DNA of 64,000 nucleotides from Variovorax sp. 679. Its GTDB lineage: Bacteria > Pseudomonadota > Gammaproteobacteria > Burkholderiales > Burkholderiaceae_C. Position numbers and translations under genes: made by a program. The notes below the pieces were generated by a model that was given only the letters and a program-made list of their open reading frames with translations, did no database searches and was not told the DNA's origin. The DNA lies in the NCBI RefSeq assembly GCF_003952185.1, contig NZ_RXFS01000004.1, forward strand, positions 62,001-126,000, written 5' to 3'. Below are positions 52,976 to 63,249 of the stretch, in pieces (the first letter of the stretch is position 1; each line of letters opens with the position of its first letter).

Positions 52976-53944
52976 TCAGTCCGCAGTGATGTTGCCGCGC
53001 TTCACCACGGCGGCCCAGCGGTCGGCGTCTTTCCTGATGAGCGTGCCGAATTCAATCGGCGTCGAGCTTGCCGGCACCATGCCCTGCGACTCGAATGACT
53101 TCGCCACCTCGGGCTGCTTGAGCACCGCCGCGATCTCCTTGTTGAGCCGCGCCACCACGTCCGGCGGCGTGCCCTTGGGCGCGAGCACGCCGTACCACAT
53201 GTCGACGTTGTCGGCGGTCACGCCGGCCTCGGCCAGAGTCGGCACGTCGGGCAGTTGCGGCAGGCGCTTGCCGCTGCCGGTGGCGATGGCCTTGAGCTTG
53301 CCGGCCTGGATGTGCTGCAGCGCCACGTGCACCGGCAGGAACATGTAGTCGATGCGGCCGCCGAGCAGGTCGGTCACCGCGCCGGCCGTGCCCTTGTACG
53401 GCACGTGAAGCATCTCGGTGCCCGTGCCCTGCATGAAGAGCGCCATCGACAGATGGTGCGGCGTGCCGACGCCCGGCGTGGCATAGGCCAGCTTGCCAGG
53501 CGCGGCCTTGGCGGCGCTCACCATCTGTGCGACCGTCGCTGTCTTCTGCACGTTCGGGTTGGTCACCAGCAGCAGCGTGCCCCAGGAGGTGAGCGACACC
53601 GGTGCGAAGTCGGACACCGGGTCGTAGCTCAGCGAGCGGTAGAGACTGCGGTTCATCACCAGTGTGTTGACCTGCACCAGCAGCGTGTAGCCGTCGGGCC
53701 TGGCGCGCGCCACGCGCTCGCTGCCGATGTTGCCGCTGGCGCCGGCCACGTTTTCCACGATCACCGGTTGGCCCAGCAAGGCGGGCAGGCGCGCGGAGAG
53801 CTGGCGCGCAATCAGGTCGATGCCGGTTCCTGGCGTGTAGGGCACCACGAGCGTGACCGGCTGGTCGGGCCATGCGAATGCGCTGGTGGCGGTGCCGGCG
53901 GCGACGAGCAGTGTGGCGAGGGTCTTCTTGATCAGCGAGCGCAT
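52976..53944 (-). CDS. Bug family tripartite tricarboxylate transporter receptor
   Basis: A 322-residue periplasmic receptor. A classical signal peptide ends at TSAFA. Motifs LVVPYTPGTGIDLIARQLS, VENVAGASGNIGSERVA, YRSLSYDPVSDFAP and YKGTAGAVTDLLGG are seen. It follows the PhzS-like monooxygenase gene after 37 bases on the same strand, so it probably binds that enzyme's substrate. It converges with the GntR gene. Confidence 0.9.
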   Translation of the reverse strand: MRSLIKKTLATLLVAAGTATSAFAWPDQPVTLVVPYTPGTGIDLIARQLSARLPALLGQPVIVENVAGASGNIGSERVARARPDGYTLLVQVNTLVMNRSLYRSLSYDPVSDFAPVSLTSWGTLLLVTNPNVQKTATVAQMVSAAKAAPGKLAYATPGVGTPHHLSMALFMQGTGTEMLHVPYKGTAGAVTDLLGGRIDYMFLPVHVALQHIQAGKLKAIATGSGKRLPQLPDVPTLAEAGVTADNVDMWYGVLAPKGTPPDVVARLNKEIAAVLKQPEVAKSFESQGMVPASSTPIEFGTLIRKDADRWAAVVKRGNITAD

Positions 53945-53981
53945 GGTCTCTTGTCTCCGTGTTCTTCCGTGGGTTGCCTGT

Positions 53982-55220
53982 TCAAAGGTAGGAAGCGCGC
54001 GCCTTCAGGGCGGTCGGGTCGTAGCCGGCCACGCGCTTGTAGTTGTCCGAGATGGCCTGCAGCTCGGCGACGGGCACGACCTCGTCGATGCTGTCGAAGC
54101 GCTTGCCGCCCGAGCGTTCGAACACCTCACGCAGGATGGCGTCGGGCGGATTGCTGCGGTTGGTCAGCACCACCTCGGTGGTGGCCTTGACGCGCACGCG
54201 GTCGTAGTCTTCGAGCGCGGCCGTGCCGACGCCGGTCTTCTTCAGTGCGCCCGCAAGGTAGCGCGCGTCGATGATCGCCTGCCCCGCGCCGTTGGAGCCG
54301 CGCGGCACCATCGGGTGCGCGGCGTCGCCAAGCAGCGTGAGGCGGCCGTGCGTCCAGCGCGGCAGCGGGTCCTGGTCGACCATCGGGTACTCGAGGATGG
54401 TGTCGGAGGCGAGGATCAGCGCTGGCACGTCGAGCCAGTCGAAATGCCAGCCGGCAAAGGCCGGCAGGAAGTCTTCGAGGCGGCCCTCGCGGCTCCAGTC
54501 GCGCATGGCGGGCTTCGGCGCCTCGATTTCGGCGACCCAGTTGATGAGCTGGTTGCCCTCGGCATCGACGTCGTTGCGGATCGGGTAGATCACCATCTTG
54601 CCGACCGACAGCCAGCCCGCGCGCACCATGCTGCCGCCCGAGAGAAAAGGCTTTCGGCGTGCGGTGCCGCGCCACATGTTCACGCCCGAGTAGCGCGGCG
54701 CGCCTTCATTTGGGTAGAGCTGCCTGCGCAGCGCCGAATGAATGCCGTCGCAACCCACGGCGACCGCGCCGCGCACCGGCGGTGCGTCGGCGAAATGCAC
54801 GGTGACGCCGTCCGCGTCCTGTTCCACGTGAGTGCAGCGGCGCCCGCACACCACGCTGTCGGGGCCGAGGCGCTTCAGCGTCTCTTCGTAGAGCACCGTC
54901 TGCAGGTCGCCGCGATGTATGGAGAACTGCGGCCAGTCGTAGCCTGCATGCCGGCCGGCCGCCTCGCGGAAGACCAGCTGGCCGTGCTCGGTGAAGAAAA
55001 CCGCTTCCTGCGTGCGCACGCCGACCTTGTCGAGGGCCTCCAGCAGACCGAGTTCGGTGAGCTCGCGCACTGCGTGCGGCAGCAGGTTGATGCCCACGCC
55101 CAGCGGCTTCAGCTCGGGCACGGCCTCGTACACGCGGCAGGGAACGCCTGCCTGGTGCAGGCTCAGCGCGAGGGTCAGGCCGCCGATGCCGGCGCCAAGG
55201 ATGATGACTTCGTTGCTCAT
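53982..55220 (-). CDS. FAD-dependent monooxygenase (PhzS-like)
   Basis: A 412-residue flavoprotein of the single-component aromatic hydroxylase family. The dinucleotide motif is GAGIGGLTLALSLHQAG near the N-terminus, and the FAD ribityl motif is GDAAHPM. The segments LGVGINLLPHAVRELTELG, FSIHRGDLQ, MWRGTARR and YPMVDQDPLPRW resemble PhzS, the phenazine hydroxylase. It is divergent from a LysR gene and is followed by a Bug receptor. No other phenazine genes occur, so an aromatic or heteroaromatic acid is the likely substrate. Confidence 0.87.
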   Translation of the reverse strand: MSNEVIILGAGIGGLTLALSLHQAGVPCRVYEAVPELKPLGVGINLLPHAVRELTELGLLEALDKVGVRTQEAVFFTEHGQLVFREAAGRHAGYDWPQFSIHRGDLQTVLYEETLKRLGPDSVVCGRRCTHVEQDADGVTVHFADAPPVRGAVAVGCDGIHSALRRQLYPNEGAPRYSGVNMWRGTARRKPFLSGGSMVRAGWLSVGKMVIYPIRNDVDAEGNQLINWVAEIEAPKPAMRDWSREGRLEDFLPAFAGWHFDWLDVPALILASDTILEYPMVDQDPLPRWTHGRLTLLGDAAHPMVPRGSNGAGQAIIDARYLAGALKKTGVGTAALEDYDRVRVKATTEVVLTNRSNPPDAILREVFERSGGKRFDSIDEVVPVAELQAISDNYKRVAGYDPTALKARASYL

Positions 55221-55300
55221 GATGATCGGTCTCGTTGCGTGCGTTCTTGTCTCGGCCCGCATTAGGAACTTGGATAGATCATTTGTGAAATTTAGATGTG

Positions 55301-55325
55301 ATATGGATTTATCATGAATCCATAT
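55301..55325. promoter_or_regulatory. Inverted repeat overlapping the LysR start codon, candidate operator
   Basis: ATATGGATT at 55301-55309 and AATCCATAT at 55317-55325 form perfect 9-base arms around a 7-base spacer. The second arm includes the first two bases of the LysR start codon (55324). Binding there would block its own translation start region or transcription and could also set the divergent monooxygenase promoter. LysR proteins bind similar symmetric sites. Confidence 0.6.
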
Positions 55326-56229
55326 GAATCTATCGACCCGCCAGCTGCGCGCCTTCCTGCAGGTGGCGCGCGTGGGCAACTTCACCCGCGCCGCCGAGCA
55401 GGCGCACATCACGCAGGCAGGGCTCAGCATCCTGATCCGCGAGATGGAAAAGCAGCTGGGCTGCCGGCTGTTCGACCGCACCACGCGCGTGGTGAGCCTC
55501 ACGCCCGCGGGCCGGCGCCTGCTGCCGGTGGTGGAGCGCATGGTGACCGACCTCGACGACGTGGCTGCCGAGCTGGGCGCCGAGGGCGACGTGGCGCGCC
55601 AGACGCTGCGCATCGCGGCCACGCCGCTGGTGTCGTCCCATCTGCTGCCGCAGGTGTTCGCCAGCTTCCGAGCTACCCATCCGCAGGTGAGCCTGCGCCT
55701 GTTCGACGCCGACCTGCGGGACGTGGAGGCGATGGTGACGGCCGGCGAGGCCGACGTGGGCCTGGGTTTCTTCTTCAAGGCCGCGCCGGGGCTGGCTCGC
55801 GAGCCGGTGGGGCGCTTCCACCTGATGCGCGTGGCGCCGGCCGATGAAACTGCGGAGCTGCAGACCGTCGGCACCGCGCCGTGGTCGGCATTGCGCGGCG
55901 CGGAGCTCGTCGGGCTGCCGCCCGGCAATCCGATCCAGAAGGTGATCGACCAGCACCTCGCCGCCATCGGCCGCGCCGACGCGCAGCGCACCGCCTTCAA
56001 CTTCTTCGGCACGCTGATCTCGATGGTGGAGGCGGGCTTCGGCACCGCCGTGATGCCGACCTTCGCGCTCGCCGCCTGCCGCCGCCACCGCGTGCGCACC
56101 GACGTGCTGACCAAGCCGAAGGTGGGGCTGGACTTCTATCGCATCACCAAGCGCGGAGCGCACGAGACGGAGGCCATGCAGGCTTTCGTGGCCACGCTGG
56201 AGAAGGCGCTGCCCGCGCTGTCGCGATGA
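55324..56229 (+). CDS. LysR family transcriptional regulator
   Basis: A 301-residue regulator. The helix-turn-helix reads LRAFLQVARVGNFTRAAEQAHITQAGLSILIREMEKQLG, and the effector domain contains PLVSSHLLPQVFASFRATHPQVSLRL. It is divergent from the PhzS-like gene and Bug receptor, which it probably regulates in response to an aromatic acid. Its start codon lies in an inverted repeat. It converges with xthA, 21 bases away. Confidence 0.9.
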   Translation: MNLSTRQLRAFLQVARVGNFTRAAEQAHITQAGLSILIREMEKQLGCRLFDRTTRVVSLTPAGRRLLPVVERMVTDLDDVAAELGAEGDVARQTLRIAATPLVSSHLLPQVFASFRATHPQVSLRLFDADLRDVEAMVTAGEADVGLGFFFKAAPGLAREPVGRFHLMRVAPADETAELQTVGTAPWSALRGAELVGLPPGNPIQKVIDQHLAAIGRADAQRTAFNFFGTLISMVEAGFGTAVMPTFALAACRRHRVRTDVLTKPKVGLDFYRITKRGAHETEAMQAFVATLEKALPALSR

Positions 56230-56250
56230 GCGGGCGGACGCCTTGGTTGT

Positions 56251-57054
56251 CTACAGCTTGAAGTCGTAATCCACCGTGATCGGCGCGTGATCGCTGAACT
56301 TCACGGTCTTGTAGATCTGCTCGGTGCGCGCCAGCGAAGCGATCTTCGGCGTGGCGAGGTGGTAGTCCAGCCGCCACCCCACGTTGTTCGCGTAGGCCTG
56401 GCCGCGGTTGCTCCACCAGGTGTAGGCCTCGCCGGTGGTGTCGGGCTTGAGCATGCGATACACGTCCACCAGGCCCGCGCCTTCGGTGCCGGCGTCGAGC
56501 AGCTTCGTCATCCAGGCGCGCTCCTCGGGCAGGAAGCCGCTGTTCTTCTGGTTGCCGCGCCAGTTCTTCAGGTCGATCTCTTTATGGGCGATGTTGATGT
56601 CGCCGCACAGCACGAACTCGCGCTCCTTCTTCAGCGCCACCAGGTGCGGAAAGAAGCCCTTGAGGAAGCGGAACTTGGCCTCCTGGCGCTCCTCGCCCGA
56701 GCTGCCGCTCGGGAAGTAGCAGCTGATGACGGAGAACTTGCGCTTGGGCGTGTCGAAGCGCAGTTCGAGGTAGCGGCCCTCGGCGTCGAACTCGGGGTCG
56801 CCCCAGCCCACCACGACCTGGCTCGGAGCGTGCTTGGTGTAGACGGCGGTGCCGGCGTAACCTTTCTTCTCGGCGAAGTGGAAATGGCCCTTGAGGCCGG
56901 CCATTTCCTCGAACCGGCCCTCGATGTCGCTGGCCTGGACGCGGATCTCCTGCATGCAAATACAATCCGGCGCAAGTTCGGCCACCCAGTCGGCCACGCC
57001 CTTGGTAGCGGCCGAACGCAGGCCATTGAGATTGAGACTGGTCAGTTTGAACAC
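56251..57054 (-). CDS. xthA: Exodeoxyribonuclease III
   Basis: A 267-residue AP endonuclease and 3'-exonuclease for base-excision repair. The start is a GTG at 57054 (FKLTSLNLNGLRSA follows). Catalytic and metal residues lie in CMQEIRVQ, YFPSGSSGEERQEAKF, CGDINIAH and FSDHAPITVDY. Length matches the family. It is divergent from pyrE with only 12 bases between the two start codons, so each promoter must lie within the other gene. Confidence 0.95.
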   Translation of the reverse strand: MFKLTSLNLNGLRSAATKGVADWVAELAPDCICMQEIRVQASDIEGRFEEMAGLKGHFHFAEKKGYAGTAVYTKHAPSQVVVGWGDPEFDAEGRYLELRFDTPKRKFSVISCYFPSGSSGEERQEAKFRFLKGFFPHLVALKKEREFVLCGDINIAHKEIDLKNWRGNQKNSGFLPEERAWMTKLLDAGTEGAGLVDVYRMLKPDTTGEAYTWWSNRGQAYANNVGWRLDYHLATPKIASLARTEQIYKTVKFSDHAPITVDYDFKL

Positions 57055-57066
57055 AAGGAATTTCCG

Positions 57067-57753
57067 ATGGCTGTAGATGGTGAGAAGAAAAGCAGCGCGG
57101 TCGCACAGGACTTCGTCCAGTTCGCACTGGATGCGGGTGTACTGCGTTTTGGGGAGTTCAAGACCAAGGCCGGTCGCATGAGTCCTTATTTCTTCAATTC
57201 GGGCCTCTTCGACGACGGCGGCAAGATCGCCCGGCTCGCCGGATTTTATGCAGACCGCCTGATCGAGAGCGGCCTCGAGTTCGACATGATCTTCGGCCCC
57301 GCCTACAAGGGCATTCCGCTGGGCGCCACGGTGGCCGCCGAGCTGGCCCGCCGGGGGCGCAACTACCCCTTCGCCTACAACCGCAAGGAAGCCAAGGCAC
57401 ACGGCGAAGGCGGCAACCTGGTGGGCGCGCCGCTCAAGGGGCGCGTGCTGATCGTCGACGACGTGATGTCCGCCGGCACCGCGGTGCGCGAGTCGATTGC
57501 CGCCATCGAGGCAGCGGGCGCCACGCCGCATGCGGTGGCCATCGCGCTCGACCGGCAGGAAAAGGCCACCGAGAACGGCGTCGACGTGGACCACAGCGCC
57601 GTGCAGTACGTGCGCAACCAGCTGGGCCTTTCGGTGATCGCCATCGCCACGCTGGACGACCTGCTGAGCTACCTCTCCGGCAGCGCAGCGGCCGACCTGG
57701 GTACGCACCGCGATCGGGTGCTGGCCTATCGCACGCGCTACGGCGCCAGCTGA
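57067..57753 (+). CDS. pyrE: Orotate phosphoribosyltransferase
   Basis: A 228-residue enzyme that joins orotate to PRPP to form OMP in pyrimidine synthesis. The PRPP motif VLIVDDVMSAGTA, the orotate-binding AGRMSPYFFNSGL and the flexible-loop YNRKEAKAHGEGG are all present. AAGGAA lies 6-12 bases upstream of ATG 57067. It is divergent from xthA. The C-terminus is slightly longer than in E. coli. Confidence 0.96.
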   Translation: MAVDGEKKSSAVAQDFVQFALDAGVLRFGEFKTKAGRMSPYFFNSGLFDDGGKIARLAGFYADRLIESGLEFDMIFGPAYKGIPLGATVAAELARRGRNYPFAYNRKEAKAHGEGGNLVGAPLKGRVLIVDDVMSAGTAVRESIAAIEAAGATPHAVAIALDRQEKATENGVDVDHSAVQYVRNQLGLSVIAIATLDDLLSYLSGSAAADLGTHRDRVLAYRTRYGAS

Positions 57754-57777
57754 AGACAAAAGGAGCAGGGCTGCCGA

Positions 57778-58473
57778 ATGCACCACGCACGCGACGATCA
57801 CGGTTCACCGGTCCGCCTGCTGGCGGCGGCATCATTCCTCCTCATTGCCTCCTCGTTCTGCGGCCCGTTGCAGGCCCAATCGCAGAAAGTGGAAGGCGCG
57901 TCCGCCGGCATCTACACCTGCACCGACGCCCGCGGCCGCACCTTGACGGCCGACCGGCCCATTGCCGAGTGCAGCGACCGTGAGCAGCGCGAGCTCAACC
58001 CGAGCGGATCGGTGCGCCGCAAGGTCGAGCCGACCTACACGGCGCGCGAGCTGCAGGAGCGCGAGGACCGCGCCCGCGAAGCCGCCATCGTGGCGGCGCG
58101 CCAGACCGACGAGCGCCGCCGCGAGCGGGCCCTGCTGGTGCGCTACCCGAACCTCGCCACGCACGACCGCGAGCGCAGCGAGGCGCTGTCGCAGATCGAT
58201 GCCGTGGCGGAGGCAGCGAAGAAACGCATCGCCGAGCTGGGCGAAGACCGCAAGAAGATCGACGAGGAAATGGAGTTCTACAAGCAGGACACCAGCAAGG
58301 CGCCGGGTGCGCTGCGCCGCAAGATCGACGAGAACACGAAGAGCGTGGCGGTGCAGAACCGCTTCATTTCGGAGCAGGAAGACGAGAAGAAGCGGGTGAA
58401 TGCGCGCTTCGACGAAGAGCGCACGCGGCTCAAGACGCTCTGGACTCCGCAGAACGGCGGGAACCCCCGCTGA
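57778..58473 (+). CDS. DUF4124 domain-containing secreted protein
   Basis: A 231-residue protein with a signal peptide ending at LQAQ. The DUF4124 motif IYTCTDARGRTLTADRPIAEC follows, with two Cys likely forming a disulfide. The rest is highly charged and helical with coiled-coil character (IDAVAEAAKKRIAELGEDRKKI and later). It starts 24 bases after pyrE, perhaps in the same transcript. The function is unknown. A strong hairpin follows between it and the convergent gatB. Confidence 0.85.
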   Translation: MHHARDDHGSPVRLLAAASFLLIASSFCGPLQAQSQKVEGASAGIYTCTDARGRTLTADRPIAECSDREQRELNPSGSVRRKVEPTYTARELQEREDRAREAAIVAARQTDERRRERALLVRYPNLATHDRERSEALSQIDAVAEAAKKRIAELGEDRKKIDEEMEFYKQDTSKAPGALRRKIDENTKSVAVQNRFISEQEDEKKRVNARFDEERTRLKTLWTPQNGGNPR

Positions 58474-58481
58474 GGCGTCAA

Positions 58482-58505
58482 CCGGGGCCTTGCGCAAGGC
58501 CCCGG
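58482..58505. terminator. Bidirectional hairpin terminator between DUF4124 and gatB genes
   Basis: A perfect 10-base stem, CCGGGGCCTT / AAGGCCCCGG, with a GCGC loop sits in the 42-base gap between convergent genes. T-runs on either side are poor, so it may act by stem strength or together with Rho. Position between two convergent stop codons supports a shared terminator. Confidence 0.65.
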
Positions 58506-58515
58506 CTTCATTCGA

Positions 58516-60006
58516 TCAGGCCAGCTTGGCCTTGAGCAGCTCGGTGACCTGCGCCGGGTTCGCCTTGCCGCCGCTGGCTTTCATGACCTGGCCGACGAGG
58601 GCGTTGAGGGCCTTCTCCTTGCCGCCGCGGTATTCCTCGACGTTCTTCGCGTTCTTCGCGATCACCTCGTCGAGGATCTTGTCGAGCGCGCCGGCATCGT
58701 TCATCGGCTTCAGGTCCTTGGCCTCGATGATCGCGTCGACATCGCTGCCTTCGCCGGTCCACAGGGCTTCGAACACCTGGCGCGCGGCGTTGTTCGGCAG
58801 CGTGCCGTCGGCGATGCGCTTGACCAGCTGGGCGAGCTGCTGCGCCTTCACGGGAGCGGCCTCGATGCCGATCTCGGCGGCGTTAAGGCGGCGCGCCATT
58901 TCGCCGGTGATCCAGTTGCTCGCGAGCTTGGGCGTGGCGCCCGCGTTCACGGCTTCGTCGAAGTAGCCGGCGAGCGCCGCGCTCTGGGTGAGCTGCGCTG
59001 CGTCGTATTCCGACAGGCCGTGGTCGCGCACGTAACGCTCGGCCATCGCGCGCGGCAGCTCGGGCATGGCGGCCTTCACGCGCTCGATCCAGTCGGCGGC
59101 GATGACCAGCGGAGGCAGGTCCGGGTCGGGGAAGTAGCGGTAGTCGGCCGAGTCTTCCTTGGCGCGCATGGCGCGCGTCTTGCCGGTGTCGGGATCGAAC
59201 AGCACGGTGGCCTGCTCGATGGCGCGGCCGTCCTCGATTTCTTCGATCTGCCAGCGGATCTCGTAGTCGATCGCCTGCTGCATGAACTTGAAGCTGTTCA
59301 GGTTCTTGATCTCGCGGCGCGTGCCGAGCTTGTCGCCGGGACGGCGCACCGACACGTTGGCGTCGCAGCGGAAGCTGCCTTCCTGCATGTTGCCGTCGCA
59401 GATGCCGATCCAGGTGACGATCTTGTGCAGTTCCTTCGCATAGGCCACGGCCTCGGCGGTGGAGCGCATGTCGGGCTCGGTCACGATCTCCAGCAGCGGC
59501 GTGCCGGCGCGGTTCAGGTCGATGCCGCTCTGGCCGATGAAGTCCTCGTGCAGCGACTTGCCGGCGTCTTCCTCGAGGTGGGCGCGCACCAGGCGCACCG
59601 TCTTCTGCTCCTCGCCCACGAAGAACGACACCGAGCCGCCCTGCACCACGGGAATCTCGAACTGGCTGATCTGGTAGCCCTTGGGCAGGTCGGGGTAGAA
59701 GTAGTTCTTGCGCGCGAACACGCTGCGCGGCGCGATGTGCGAGCCCAGCGCCAGGCCGAGCTTGATGGCGCGTTCGACCGCGCCCTTGTTCATCACGGGC
59801 AGCGTGCCGGGCAGTGCCAGGTCGACCGCGCAGGCCTGCGTGTTGGGCTCGGCGCCGAAGGCGGTGGAGGCGCGGCTGAAGATCTTGCTCGCGGTGGAGA
59901 GTTGCGCGTGCGTCTCGAAGCCGATGATGACTTCATAGCCGCGCACCAGCGGGCCGGTCGGGCGGCCCTGTTGTTGTGCTTCGAAGGTGTTCACTGTCTC
60001 GCTCAT
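58516..60006 (-). CDS. gatB: Aspartyl/glutamyl-tRNA amidotransferase subunit B
   Basis: A 496-residue kinase/tRNA-binding subunit of the GatCAB enzyme. It activates misacylated Glu-tRNA(Gln) or Asp-tRNA(Asn). The [15 protein letters not shown] motif begins the catalytic cradle, [15 protein letters not shown] and [20 protein letters not shown] continue it, and the C-terminal YqeY-like domain follows ([14 protein letters not shown]). It starts one base after the gatA stop codon. Confidence 0.97.
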   Translation of the reverse strand: MSETVNTFEAQQQGRPTGPLVRGYEVIIGFETHAQLSTASKIFSRASTAFGAEPNTQACAVDLALPGTLPVMNKGAVERAIKLGLALGSHIAPRSVFARKNYFYPDLPKGYQISQFEIPVVQGGSVSFFVGEEQKTVRLVRAHLEEDAGKSLHEDFIGQSGIDLNRAGTPLLEIVTEPDMRSTAEAVAYAKELHKIVTWIGICDGNMQEGSFRCDANVSVRRPGDKLGTRREIKNLNSFKFMQQAIDYEIRWQIEEIEDGRAIEQATVLFDPDTGKTRAMRAKEDSADYRYFPDPDLPPLVIAADWIERVKAAMPELPRAMAERYVRDHGLSEYDAAQLTQSAALAGYFDEAVNAGATPKLASNWITGEMARRLNAAEIGIEAAPVKAQQLAQLVKRIADGTLPNNAARQVFEALWTGEGSDVDAIIEAKDLKPMNDAGALDKILDEVIAKNAKNVEEYRGGKEKALNALVGQVMKASGGKANPAQVTELLKAKLA

Positions 60007-60007
60007 T

Positions 60008-61522
60008 TCAGAAGCCCTCCGGCGTGCGCATGTGCCAGTCGGTGGCCTGCTGGAAGCGGTGCGCCGCGTTGAGCAGCTTCGCTTCGCCGAAGTAGTTGCC
60101 GATCAGCTGCAGGCCCACGGGCATGCCGCCGTCGAAGCCCGCGGGCACGCTCATGCCGGGCAGGCCGGCCAGCGATGCGGGCAGCGTGAAGATGTCGGCG
60201 AGGTAGTCGGCCACGGGGTCGTCGCCGTGTTCGCCGAGCTTCCATGCGGTGGTGGGCGCGGCGGGGCCGACGATCACGTCGCACTGCCTGAAGGCCTGCT
60301 GGAAGTCGTCGGCGATCATGCGGCGCACCTTCTGCGCCTGCAGGTAGTAGGCGTCGTAGTAGCCGTGCGAGAGCACGTAGGTGCCGATCATGATGCGGCG
60401 CTTCACTTCGTCGCCGAAGCCTTCGGCGCGCGTGCGTTCGTACATCTGCGTGAGCGCGCTCTTCTTGCTCGCGGGGTCGATGAAGTCCTTGGCACGATGG
60501 CCGAACTTCACGCCGTCGAAGCGGCTCAGGTTGCTCGAGGCCTCGGCCGCGGCAATGATGTAGTAGACGGGAATCGACAGCTCGGTGCGCGGCAGCGTGA
60601 CCTCGACGCGCTTTGCGCCGAGCTTCTCGTACTGGGCCAGGGCTGCGTCGATGGCCGCGCGCACGCCGGGTGCGACGCCTTCGCCGAAGAACTCCTTGGG
60701 CACGCCGATGCGCAGGCCTTCGAGCGAGTCGTTCAGCGAGCGGCCGAAGTTCTCGGCGGGCTTGTCGAGCGAAGTCGAATCGCGATCGAGATCCGGACCG
60801 CAGAAGGCCGACAGCAGCAGCGCGCAGTCTTCGGCAGAGCGGGCCATCGGGCCGGCTTGGTCGAGGCTCGAGGCGAAGGCGACCATGCCGTAGCGCGAGG
60901 CGCGACCGTAGGTCGGCTTGATGCCGGTGACGCCGCAGAACGATGCGGGCTGGCGGATCGAGCCGCCGGTATCGGTGCCGGTGGCTGCGGGAGCCAGGCG
61001 TGCAGCGACTGCAGCGGCGCTGGCGCCGGAGGAGCCGCCCGGAATGCGCTCACGGTTCCACGGGTTCTGCACCGGCACGACCTTGTCGTGGCCCACGGCG
61101 GGCACGGCGACGTTCTCGTTGGCCGAGCCCATGGCGAACTCGTCGCAGCTCAGCTTGCCGAGCGTGACCGCGCCGGCCTCGGCCAGGCGGCGCACCACGG
61201 TCGCGTCGAAGGGCGAGCGGTAGCCCGCGAGCATCTTCGAGCCGGCGGTGGTGGCGAAGTCGGTGGTGACGAAGATGTCCTTGTGCGCGATCGGCACGCC
61301 GGCCAGCGCGGGCGCATCGCCCTTGGCGATCAGCGCGTCGGCGGCGCGGGCCTGGGCCAGCGTGGTTTCTTCATTCACGTCGACGAAGGTGCCCAGCGAC
61401 TCGTGCGCCTTCATGCGGCCCAGGAAAGCCTGCGATGCCTCGACGGCCGAGACCTTGCGCTCGGCCAGCGCCTTGGCCAGCTCGACGACGCTCAATTGGT
61501 GCAGTTCACCGCTGCTCATCAT
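60008..61522 (-). CDS. gatA: Aspartyl/glutamyl-tRNA amidotransferase subunit A
   Basis: A 504-residue amidase-signature enzyme that releases ammonia from glutamine for GatB. The triad is Lys81 (AHKDIFVT), Ser164 (GGSSGASA) and Ser188 ([13 protein letters not shown]), with the standard 24-residue Ser-Ser spacing. Two ATGs in tandem (61522 and 61519) overlap the gatC stop. The gene order gatC-gatA-gatB is standard. Confidence 0.97.
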   Translation of the reverse strand: MMSSGELHQLSVVELAKALAERKVSAVEASQAFLGRMKAHESLGTFVDVNEETTLAQARAADALIAKGDAPALAGVPIAHKDIFVTTDFATTAGSKMLAGYRSPFDATVVRRLAEAGAVTLGKLSCDEFAMGSANENVAVPAVGHDKVVPVQNPWNRERIPGGSSGASAAAVAARLAPAATGTDTGGSIRQPASFCGVTGIKPTYGRASRYGMVAFASSLDQAGPMARSAEDCALLLSAFCGPDLDRDSTSLDKPAENFGRSLNDSLEGLRIGVPKEFFGEGVAPGVRAAIDAALAQYEKLGAKRVEVTLPRTELSIPVYYIIAAAEASSNLSRFDGVKFGHRAKDFIDPASKKSALTQMYERTRAEGFGDEVKRRIMIGTYVLSHGYYDAYYLQAQKVRRMIADDFQQAFRQCDVIVGPAAPTTAWKLGEHGDDPVADYLADIFTLPASLAGLPGMSVPAGFDGGMPVGLQLIGNYFGEAKLLNAAHRFQQATDWHMRTPEGF

Positions 61523-61818
61523 TCGATCACCTTGGGCACGAGGAACAGGCCGGCTTCGACGGCCGGGGCGCTCTTCTGGTTGGCTTCGCGGTTGTCGGGT
61601 TCGCTCACCACGTCGTCACGCAGTCGCAGCGTGATGTCTTCGAGCGCGGCCACGGGATGGGCCAGCGGCTCGACGCCCGCGGTGTCCACGGAACGCATAC
61701 GTTCGACTAAGTCGAAAAAGCCATTGATCTGGCTGAGCATGCGCTCGCTTTCGTCGGGAGCAAGTTGCAGCCTCGCCAGCGAGGCGATGCGCGCAATATC
61801 GGAAGCGGAGAGAGACAT
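61519..61818 (-). CDS. gatC: Aspartyl/glutamyl-tRNA amidotransferase subunit C
   Basis: A 99-residue subunit that clamps GatA to GatB. The pattern [34 protein letters not shown], followed by [35 protein letters not shown], is typical of GatC. It heads the gatCAB operon and is divergent from mreB across 215 bases. Confidence 0.95.
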   Translation of the reverse strand: MSLSASDIARIASLARLQLAPDESERMLSQINGFFDLVERMRSVDTAGVEPLAHPVAALEDITLRLRDDVVSEPDNREANQKSAPAVEAGLFLVPKVIE

Positions 61819-61820
61819 AG

Positions 61821-63077
<1,257 letters not shown>

Positions 63078-63087
63078 CCAAGGCACA

Positions 63088-63177
63088 CCCCCAGGCTTCG
63101 CGCACTTCGTGTCGCTGCGCCAACCCCCTTGCAGGGGGCAATACCAGCGGCCCGGCAAAGCCGGTTCCGCGGTATTC
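63088..63177 (+). repeat. Intergenic GC-rich repeat, copy E
   Basis: Same order as copies B to D (CCCCCAGGCTTCGCG, CACTTCGTGT, CCCCCTTGCAGGGGG, GGCCCGGCAAAGCCGG, TTCCGCGG). It starts 10 bases after the mreB stop codon, co-directional, and sits between two essential co-transcribed genes. Confidence 0.88.
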
Positions 63178-63249
63178 CTGGCAATGGATCGTGTGTTAAT
63201 TTCCTGCGTTGCAAGTCGCGCAAGGCGCGGTGAAAACTAGGCCGAATTC

